A stretch of 8,492 bases of DNA from positions 1 to 8,492 of the forward strand of contig LKMM01000094.1 in NCBI GenBank assembly GCA_001563885.1, read 5' to 3'. The DNA is from Natrialbaceae archaeon B1-Br10_E2g27 (GTDB taxonomy: Archaea > Halobacteriota > Halobacteria > Halobacteriales > Natrialbaceae). The notes beneath the pieces are model-generated. The model had not been told where the DNA came from and did no database searches. It was given only the letters and a program-made list of their open reading frames with translations. A program made the translations under genes and the position numbers. Shown here in pieces: positions 1 through 4,519 of this stretch; the first letter of the stretch is position 1; every line of letters starts with the position of its first letter.

Positions 1-666
1 GCCGCCCTCGCTGGCCCATACGAGACGATCGTCTGGGATCTTCGGGGCACAGGCCGATCGGATTCACCGCCGGGGCCGTACACCCTCGAGACGCTCGTCG
101 CCGACCTCGAGGCCGTCCTCACAGACTGTGGCCACCGGAGCGCCCACGTGGTCGGCTGTGGACTCGGTGGCGCGATTGCCCTCGAGGCAGCCCTAACCAC
201 TAGCCGGGTTCGCACACTGTCGCTGTGTGGAACCGCCTCTCGAGGGTCGGCGTTTGCCCTCGAGCCGATCTTTGCGCCGCCGGACGACCGCGAGGCGCTC
301 GCTGTCTCGCTCGAGGCGGCGCTGTCGGCTGACTTTCGTGAGGCCCAGCCAGACGTCTGTACCGGCATCGTCGACTGGCGAGCCGACGGCGACGCAGACC
401 GGGCCGGCTGGGAGGCCCAACGCGCAGCGCTCGAGGAATTTGCCGTCACTGACCGGCTGGTCGAAATTACCCAGCCAGCGCGAATCTTCCACGGGACGGC
501 CGATCAGGTCGTCGCCAGCGAGGCTGGTCGAACCCTCGCGGACGGATTACCCCGCGGGGAGTTTCTCGCACTCGAGGGAGCCGGTCATCTCGCCCACGTC
601 GAGCGATCACGGACGGTCAACGATGCGTTGCTCGGCTTTCTCGAGGAATACAACGACGACCGATAA
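1..666 (+). CDS. Alpha/beta-fold hydrolase, 3' part (5' end outside window)
   Basis: The reading frame is open from base 1, so the N-terminus lies outside the window and the visible part is 221 residues. The family fold is clear: a WDLRGTGRSD segment (bases about 34-63) that follows a core strand, the nucleophile-elbow region VVGCGLGG (148-171), and a late GTADQVV and GAGHLAHVE pair that normally supply the catalytic acid (Asp, 502-504) and base (His, 586-588). The elbow should read G-x-Ser-x-G, but here it is G-C-Gly-L-G, so the usual serine is glycine (160-162). Most relatives are esterases, lactonases or haloperoxidase-like enzymes. Without the nucleophile this protein may be a non-hydrolytic member or use another mechanism, and the substrate cannot be told. 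A start at the internal GTG (148) would remove the first core strands and is not credible. The gene is convergent with the next one, with 7 bases between the stops. Confidence 0.85.
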   Translation, partial: AALAGPYETIVWDLRGTGRSDSPPGPYTLETLVADLEAVLTDCGHRSAHVVGCGLGGAIALEAALTTSRVRTLSLCGTASRGSAFALEPIFAPPDDREALAVSLEAALSADFREAQPDVCTGIVDWRADGDADRAGWEAQRAALEEFAVTDRLVEITQPARIFHGTADQVVASEAGRTLADGLPRGEFLALEGAGHLAHVERSRTVNDALLGFLEEYNDDR

Positions 667-673
667 CTCGAGT

Positions 674-1027
674 TCAGAAGTAGTCGACCCACGACCCACT
701 CGAGTGTTTCATATTCGGCTCGGAACCGTCTTCACCGCCTTCGATCCCGTCGATCCCCTCGAGATAGCCCAGTTCCTCGAGACACTCGAGCAACGCCGGC
801 AGTTCGGTTCGTTCGACGGTCTGGAGATCTGGCGAGACTACGCTGTGGAGGTCGTCAATGTCGATCGACGCGCCCTCGGGGTGGTCCTCGACGGCTTCGA
901 TTACCCGTGAGATGTCAGCAAACAGCGAGAGCAGATCGACGTGTCCCTTTCGATCCATATCGAGGGCAAACAGCCGGGCTCGTCGGTCGATCTCGAACGA
1001 GACGGTGTCGCGGTCGTCGTGACTCAT
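674..1027 (-). CDS. Hypothetical acidic protein, 117 aa
   Basis: I do not recognise a named family. The ATG at 1027 opens a 117-residue, strongly acidic, soluble protein with no signal peptide or membrane segment. The N-terminal half looks mostly alpha-helical (FEIDRRARLFALDMDRKGHVDLLSLFADIS is a plausible strand-helix run split by charged turns). The middle, VVSPDLQTVERTELPALLECLEELGYLEG, resembles the small helical and winged-helix-like segments of many haloarchaeal orphan proteins. The C-terminal 25 residues are Gly/Glu/Ser-rich and probably disordered. Codon use, rich in CTC-GAG pairs, matches the neighbours, which supports a real gene. No convincing ribosome-binding site precedes the ATG; a weak TATA-like TGCTTACTC lies about 27 bases upstream. 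A small regulatory or adaptor role is possible but is not shown by the sequence. Confidence 0.75.
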   Translation of the reverse strand: MSHDDRDTVSFEIDRRARLFALDMDRKGHVDLLSLFADISRVIEAVEDHPEGASIDIDDLHSVVSPDLQTVERTELPALLECLEELGYLEGIDGIEGGEDGSEPNMKHSSGSWVDYF

Positions 1028-1171
1028 AGCTATTCAACTGCACTCGAGTGAGTAAGCAGTATTGCCTGAGACAGAACATTGTCGCATGGTAGCAGTGGTC
1101 GCTGGCTCCTCGAGCTATCGACCGTGTCGAACGACGATCTGTATCTGGGGTTTGCCTCTCGGTTTCTCAGA

Positions 1172-1450
1172 TTAGTGTTCACGCACGGATTCGGGGGTAT
1201 CGATCGGTGTGTCGGCATCCTGAACCGAGATGCTGACTGCGGGGCCGTTTTCGATCCGAACGGTGTAGTTTAGATATGTAAACTCGATTGCCATCTCGCC
1301 GGCACTCGACGCCGTCCCCGCCTGAACGAGTGCGTCCAGTGCGTCTGGGTCGATGACGTTAAACAGGGGTGGGGATAACTCGGCCGGCGAGATTCCCTCT
1401 TTCTGGGCTACTGTCTTGACGACTCGGTACGATGGAGCGTGTGCGTCCAT
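1172..1450 (-). CDS. Stand-alone HalOD1 output-domain protein, 92 aa
   Basis: The protein matches the pattern of the haloarchaeal HalOD1 output domain (PF18545). A first helix, VVKTVAQKEGISPAEL, is followed by the signature PPLFNVIDPDALDALV (residues about 27-42), and then a two-strand end, MAIEFTYLNYTVRI...GPAVSISV. HalOD1 domains are usually found either alone or at the end of haloarchaeal sensor and response-regulator proteins; their biochemical activity is unknown. The ATG at 1450 is chosen because GAGGTG, a good match to the haloarchaeal 16S anti-Shine-Dalgarno, ends 4 bases upstream (complement of 1455-1460), and a TATA element lies at 1491-1498. A longer frame exists only from a TTG at 1477, which is less likely. 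The gene is divergent from the Lrp/AsnC regulator, so the two may share regulation. The last 12 residues are polar and outside the domain. Confidence 0.85.
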   Translation of the reverse strand: MDAHAPSYRVVKTVAQKEGISPAELSPPLFNVIDPDALDALVQAGTASSAGEMAIEFTYLNYTVRIENGPAVSISVQDADTPIDTPESVREH

Positions 1451-1490
1451 TACACACCTCGAGGCTGTGATCGGCAATCAATGTTGCCCT

Positions 1491-1498
1491 AAATATAA
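1491..1498 (-). promoter_or_regulatory. TATA element for the HalOD1 gene
   Basis: On the minus strand this reads TTATATTT, the best archaeal TATA match in the divergent gap. It predicts transcription starting near 1466-1470, giving a leader of about 18 bases that carries the GAGGTG ribosome-binding site. A second AT-rich patch (ATATAT, 1510-1515) lies just upstream and could be an alternative box or part of a promoter facing the other way. Confidence 0.55.
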
Positions 1499-1525
1499 CC
1501 AAATCCTCAAATATATGCCCTCAAT

Positions 1526-1540
1526 CTGCGGAAAACGCAG
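1526..1540. repeat. Short inverted repeat in the HalOD1/Lrp divergent gap
   Basis: CTGCG and CGCAG form a perfect 5-bp inverted repeat around GAAAA. It lies between the HalOD1 promoter and the Lrp gene. It could be half of an operator or a chance hairpin; there is no T-run to suggest a terminator. The rest of the 205-base gap (1451-1655) holds no gene that I can support. Confidence 0.3.
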
Positions 1541-1640
1541 GACCGGGTGTAAATCCAGCAGTGTCGTTCCGTTGTCGACGCTGTGTGATGTAGTATCGGT
1601 GTGGATTCCGACACTGGGGCCAAAGATTCATTCAGGCTGC

Positions 1641-1655
1641 GGGTCTGTAGAACCC
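1641..1655 (+). repeat. GGGT/ACCC inverted repeat abutting the lrp start codon
   Basis: GGGT (1641-1644) and ACCC (1652-1655) are separated by 7 bases and end directly at the ATG. Four base pairs is short, so chance is quite possible. Its position over the translation start would suit autoregulation, or would hide the start in an mRNA hairpin. Confidence 0.25.
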
Positions 1656-2141
1656 ATGAGTCAACTCACACTCGACGAGGTCGACCGCGGTATCCTGTTT
1701 TTACTCCAAGAGGATGCTCGAAACACCACGATCGCCGAAATCGCAGCGAGCGTTGACGTCTCAAACAGCACCGTCCGCAACCGCATCGAACGTCTAGAGG
1801 AGACGGGCATCATCGAGGGCTATTTCCCGAAGATCAATTACGAGCGGGCGAACTACCCGCTTCACGTGTTGTTTGTCTGTACCGCTCCTACCGACAAACG
1901 CGAGGAGTTGGCTCTCAACGCACTAGATCGCAGTGGAGTCGTTGACGTCCGTGAGATGCTTACCAGCACGCGGAATATCTACATCGAGGTCGTCGCCACC
2001 GACACCCGGAACTTAGCCGAGATCACCAGCGACCTGACTGCGCTGGGCTTTAGCCTCGAGTCCTCTGAAATCGTCACCAACCACTACACTCGTCCGTGGA
2101 GGAAGTTCGAGGAAACTGATACTGCCGGCCGTCCGTCATGA
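1656..2141 (+). CDS. Lrp/AsnC-family transcriptional regulator, 161 aa
   Basis: An N-terminal winged helix-turn-helix (residues about 5-58) shows the family pattern: LDEVDRGILFLLQEDARNTT, then IAEIAASVDVSNSTVRNRIERLEETGIIEGY, with the recognition helix around SNSTVRNRIERL. A C-terminal alpha/beta ligand-binding and oligomerisation (RAM-like) domain follows (about 68-140). The end, IVTNHYTRPWRKFE, resembles a tail common in haloarchaeal members. These proteins form dimers or higher oligomers that bind palindromic DNA and usually respond to amino acids or other small molecules; the ligand here is unknown. The frame is open further upstream (to 1353), but that extension runs antisense through the HalOD1 gene and has no protein-like features, so the ATG at 1656 is preferred. 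The gene lies upstream of the HAD phosphatase and divergent from HalOD1; both are candidate targets. Confidence 0.93.
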   Translation: MSQLTLDEVDRGILFLLQEDARNTTIAEIAASVDVSNSTVRNRIERLEETGIIEGYFPKINYERANYPLHVLFVCTAPTDKREELALNALDRSGVVDVREMLTSTRNIYIEVVATDTRNLAEITSDLTALGFSLESSEIVTNHYTRPWRKFEETDTAGRPS

Positions 2142-2146
2142 ATCGC

Positions 2147-2161
2147 CGCCACGGGGTGGCG
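2147..2161 (+). repeat. Hairpin just after the Lrp stop codon
   Basis: CGCCAC and GTGGCG pair perfectly (6 bp) around a GGG loop, starting 6 bases after the stop. No T-run follows, whereas archaeal terminators normally depend on one, so I do not call it a terminator. It may protect the 3' end of the lrp mRNA. Confidence 0.35.
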
Positions 2162-2176
2162 AGAATTGTAAACGAT

Positions 2177-2213
2177 GTACAGCCGGTCGTATAAGCAGAC
2201 CGGCTAACTGTAC
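2177..2213 (+). promoter_or_regulatory. Inverted repeat enclosing a TATA box: candidate operator/promoter of the HAD gene
   Basis: The arms AGCCGGTC (2181-2188) and GACCGGCT (2198-2205) are perfect 8-bp complements separated by 9 bases. The outer GTAC (2177-2180) pairs with GTAC (2210-2213) after a 4-base offset. The spacer contains TATAAG (2190-2195), a good archaeal TATA box, which places the transcription start near 2217-2220. A dimeric regulator bound here would cover the TATA box, so repression is the simplest reading (inference). The upstream Lrp-family protein is the obvious candidate binder, but nothing in the sequence proves it. The lack of a T-run argues against a terminator. Confidence 0.55.
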
Positions 2214-2260
2214 GTCGAGTGTCCAAACGGCTATACGGAACGCCCGGCTACCACCATTTC

Positions 2261-2914
2261 ATGAGCGCAGTGTTGTTCGATATGGATGGCGTCCTGGTCG
2301 ATAGCGAGGACTACTGGGTCGCGTTTCTCGAGGAAAAAATCCTTCCGACGACAGTCCCCGATGAGGAGATCCCTGCGAGTGAGGCCTCGGGGATGAACTT
2401 TCGGGAAATCTATGACTATCTCGAGGCGGAGTACGACACCGCACTCTCTCGGGAGACCTTCGAGTCGATGTTTCACGAGATGGCTCGAGAGCTCTACACC
2501 GAGCGGGTCACCCTCCTCGAGGGCCTCTATGACCTCCTCGCCGAACTCGAGGCTCGTGGCATAACGACGGCGGTCGTCACTTCCGCCCCTCACGAGTGGA
2601 TCGAGCTGGTCTTCGATCGGTTCGATCTCGAGGGCCGGTTCGACCACGTGATAAGCGCCGACGATATCGACGCCGACGGCAAGCCCGCACCGGACATTTT
2701 CGAGCATGCGGCCGCAGAAACCGGGTCCGAGCCCACGGACTGTGTCGTCGTCGAGGATTCCGAAAACGGTGTTCGGGCAGCTTCCCGTGCGGAAACAACC
2801 GTCATCGCCTACCGGATTGACGCCCACGGCGAGATCGATCTCTCGCCGGCCGACGATATCGTCGATTCGCCTGCAGAACTTCGCGACGCCGTCCTCGAGT
2901 TGGCCTCCCACTAA
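2261..2914 (+). CDS. HAD-superfamily hydrolase (phosphoglycolate phosphatase/beta-phosphoglucomutase-like), 217 aa
   Basis: All four HAD motifs are present: motif I FDMDGVLVDS (nucleophile Asp7, acid/base Asp9), motif II VVTSA (Thr107/Ser108), motif III Lys141 in DGKPAPDIF, and motif IV EDSENG (Glu165-Asp166) for Mg2+ binding. The helical insert between motifs I and II (about 15-90) is the C1-type cap found in phosphoglycolate phosphatase and beta-phosphoglucomutase relatives. The likely activity is phosphate-ester hydrolysis on a small cytosolic metabolite; the sequence does not fix the substrate. The ATG at 2261 puts motif I at the usual distance from the N-terminus. A GTG at 2219 would add 14 residues (MSKRLYGTPGYHHF) and lies almost exactly where the TATA box predicts transcription to begin, so a leaderless longer form is possible. 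The stop codon overlaps that of the convergent two-helix protein gene. Confidence 0.93.
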   Translation: MSAVLFDMDGVLVDSEDYWVAFLEEKILPTTVPDEEIPASEASGMNFREIYDYLEAEYDTALSRETFESMFHEMARELYTERVTLLEGLYDLLAELEARGITTAVVTSAPHEWIELVFDRFDLEGRFDHVISADDIDADGKPAPDIFEHAAAETGSEPTDCVVVEDSENGVRAASRAETTVIAYRIDAHGEIDLSPADDIVDSPAELRDAVLELASH

Positions 2915-3222
2915 CGGTCCCGTCGAAAGCGATTGTAAAGCCAACCGATTGTGATCCCCGCAACGAATCCGTCGACGCCACCCCAGGCGATCCCTGCGAG
3001 CGTGCCGCCGTCTTCGGCCTCGAACCCGGGATAGAGGTCGGCAAAGAGCGCCCGCCAGTGCTCGCCCCAGCCAGCCCTCGAGGTGAGTCCGAGAAGGCCG
3101 ATGCTTGCGGCCAGCATTGCTCCGAGTGCGAAACCAAGCGCAACCGGATCGAGTCGTGCGGACTCGGTCGCCGTCGTTTCCATCGTTGGTCTCTGGTCTT
3201 GTGGTCTGTGCTGGGATTCCAT
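2911..3222 (-). CDS. Small two-helix membrane protein ('holin-like' haloarchaeal family), 103 aa
   Basis: The protein has two membrane helices: PVALGFALGAMLAASIGLLGL, and later GTLAGIAWGGVDGFVAGITIGWLY. They are joined by a loop with WGEHWRALFADLYPGFE and followed by a basic end (NRFRRDR). The pattern DPVALG...GVDGF...WLYN recalls small haloarchaeal proteins that databases label 'bacteriophage holin'. That label is automatic; no phage genes are nearby and lysis activity should not be assumed. The ATG at 3222 is chosen because a TATA-like GTATTTT lies about 27 bases upstream and GGAG lies 9 bases before it. The ATG at 3183 (90 aa, beginning METTATESARLDP) fits the family's usual length and remains possible. 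The frame is open back to 3342, but that would overlap the upstream protease gene. The 3' end overlaps the HAD gene's stop. Confidence 0.75.
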   Translation of the reverse strand: MESQHRPQDQRPTMETTATESARLDPVALGFALGAMLAASIGLLGLTSRAGWGEHWRALFADLYPGFEAEDGGTLAGIAWGGVDGFVAGITIGWLYNRFRRDR

Positions 3223-3248
3223 CGGGACGGTCTCCACGCCCGAGCCGC

Positions 3249-3255
3249 AAAATAC
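3249..3255 (-). promoter_or_regulatory. TATA-like element for the two-helix membrane protein gene
   Basis: On the minus strand this reads GTATTTT, with its downstream edge about 27 bases before the ATG at 3222. That spacing would give a leaderless or nearly leaderless transcript. It lies in the 61-base gap after the protease stop, which suggests the gene can be transcribed separately from the protease gene. Confidence 0.4.
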
Positions 3256-3283
3256 CCAGACACGCGAGTGCACGGACAACGCG

Positions 3284-4456
3284 TCACTCAGGCTGCCGAC
3301 TCGAGTGCGCTTCCGTTCGATCCTGTCTCGAATCTCTCTCACGTTGGTTCGGGGTGGCCGCCTGTGTGATCTCGAGGACGGTCATCAGGTCGGTTCGGGA
3401 GACCAGACCCACCAGGTGGTCATCTTCGACGACGAGCAGGCGGCCGACGTCTTCCCGTGTGAGCGTTTGCAGGGCGTCTGTCGCATCAGCCTCGAGGGAG
3501 ATGGTCACCGGATCCGTCGACATCACCTCTCGGACGGTCCCGTCTGCTCTCGATTCGAGGTCCTCGAGCGTGACGATCCCAATCAGTCTGTCATCCTCGA
3601 GGACGGGATAGCCGGTGTGTCGTTCGTCGAGCATTCGGTCGGCGAGGTCGGCGAGTGAGAGATCGGGTGAGACGGTGTGTAGGTCGGCGGCGGGCGTCAT
3701 CAGTTCCCGAACCGTAAGGCCCTCGAAGGCGGCCTCGAGGACGACCTGTTTGGCTTCGCTGGTCGCGGCCAGATAGATAAAAAAGGCGATGGCGACCCAG
3801 AAGATGCTGAGGGTGAGGATGCCCGCAACGCCGAGAAGGAGGGCAAAGGCTTTGCCGACGCCGGCGGCGATCCGGGTGGCCTCGACGCGCGAGCGGTTGC
3901 GCGAGAGCAACGCCCGAAGGACGCGGCCGCCGTCCATCGGAAACCCGGGAAGCATATTGAACACGGCAAGGGCGACGTTGAGGATGGCGAGATAGCCGAA
4001 GACGAACACCAGCGCCGGTGTCGGTGGCGCGACGAGGACGCCGAGGTAGAAGGCGATCCCGAGCGCGACGCTGACGATGGGGCCGGCGACCGCAATGGCG
4101 AACTCGCGGTGCCACTCCTTGGGAAAGGTGCGAAACTGTGCGAGACCGCCGAGAAACCACAGCGTGATGGATTCGGTCTCGAGGCCGTACCGTCGGGCAA
4201 CGAGTGCGTGACCCAGTTCGTGAACGAGGACGCTCCCGAACAACCCGAGGGCGGCGGTAAGCCCGAGCAGCCACGGGATCGGCCCCGCCGACAGCGGCTG
4301 GGGATCGATCGGTGTCCCCATCAGCGCTCCGAGTAATTCGGCGATGATCGCTACCTGCGCGCCGATGAGATATGCCAGAAGCGGGACGACGAGCAGAAAA
4401 GAGAGACCGAGTTTGATTGGGATCCCGAAGATCGAACCGACGGTGATGCTGGCCAT
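3284..4456 (-). CDS. Site-2 protease-type intramembrane metalloprotease with two CBS domains, 390 aa
   Basis: This is an M50-family (SpoIVFB/archaeal S2P type) intramembrane zinc protease. The zinc motif HELGH (residues 79-83, catalytic Glu80) sits in a membrane helix, and the third ligand motif NMLPGFPMDGG (167-177, Asp175) is intact, so the enzyme should be active. About six hydrophobic segments cover residues 10-235. Two CBS domains follow (about 248-300 and 306-362; VRELMTP and VREVMSTDPV mark their starts). CBS pairs bind adenine nucleotides in many proteins and probably gate the protease by energy state. A hydrophilic tail of about 28 residues ends the protein. The family cleaves membrane-bound substrates such as anti-sigma factors in bacteria; the archaeal substrates are mostly unknown. 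The ATG at 4456 is preceded by GGGGTGA (complement of 4464-4470) at a 7-base spacing, a good ribosome-binding site. The helicase gene ends 63 bases upstream. Confidence 0.95.
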   Translation of the reverse strand: MASITVGSIFGIPIKLGLSFLLVVPLLAYLIGAQVAIIAELLGALMGTPIDPQPLSAGPIPWLLGLTAALGLFGSVLVHELGHALVARRYGLETESITLWFLGGLAQFRTFPKEWHREFAIAVAGPIVSVALGIAFYLGVLVAPPTPALVFVFGYLAILNVALAVFNMLPGFPMDGGRVLRALLSRNRSRVEATRIAAGVGKAFALLLGVAGILTLSIFWVAIAFFIYLAATSEAKQVVLEAAFEGLTVRELMTPAADLHTVSPDLSLADLADRMLDERHTGYPVLEDDRLIGIVTLEDLESRADGTVREVMSTDPVTISLEADATDALQTLTREDVGRLLVVEDDHLVGLVSRTDLMTVLEITQAATPNQRERDSRQDRTEAHSSRQPE

Positions 4457-4463
4457 ACAGGTT

Positions 4464-4470
4464 TCACCCC
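4464..4470 (-). promoter_or_regulatory. Ribosome-binding site of the site-2 protease gene
   Basis: GGGGTGA on the minus strand pairs with the haloarchaeal 16S 3' end and lies 7 bases before the ATG at 4456. It is one of the clearer Shine-Dalgarno sites in the window. A clear ribosome-binding site suggests translation from a leadered, possibly polycistronic, mRNA. A weak TATA-like GTATGAAA lies just upstream (about 4483-4490). Confidence 0.5.
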
Positions 4471-4519
4471 GGCCGGCCCTTTCATACTGCTGCCTGTATC
4501 CGTCTCCCGATGATCGCGC

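Noticed and set aside
227..910. Open frame of 227 codons on the plus strand across the hydrolase and the orphan protein
   Set aside because: It is Arg/Ser/Thr-rich, crosses the boundary of two better genes in other frames, and has no family features.
1041..1050. CACTCGAGTG palindrome as an operator
   Set aside because: It is built around CTCGAG, which is so frequent here that a 10-bp palindrome of this type carries little weight.
1030..1273. Small open frames on both strands between the orphan protein and HalOD1
   Set aside because: They overlap the 3' end of HalOD1, lack ribosome-binding sites or TATA support, and have no protein-like pattern.
1353..1655. Upstream extension of the Lrp/AsnC frame
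   Set aside because: It runs antisense through HalOD1 and its translation lacks conserved features; the family begins at MSQLTLDEVD.
2177..2213. Intrinsic terminator for lrp
   Set aside because: No T-run follows, and a TATA box sits in the loop, so an operator or promoter reading fits better.
2911..3222. Prophage or lysis cassette suggested by the 'holin' label
   Set aside because: No endolysin, integrase, capsid or other phage gene is nearby, and the neighbours are ordinary chromosomal genes.
2231..3250. Long open frame (339 codons) on the minus strand, antisense to the HAD gene
   Set aside because: It is Arg/Gly-rich with no recognisable motif, and it lies opposite a clear HAD phosphatase. 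Long antisense frames are expected in GC-rich haloarchaeal DNA.
3591..4274. Open frame of 227 codons on the minus strand inside the site-2 protease gene
   Set aside because: It is an Arg-rich shifted-frame shadow of the protease, whose own frame has intact HELGH and CBS motifs.
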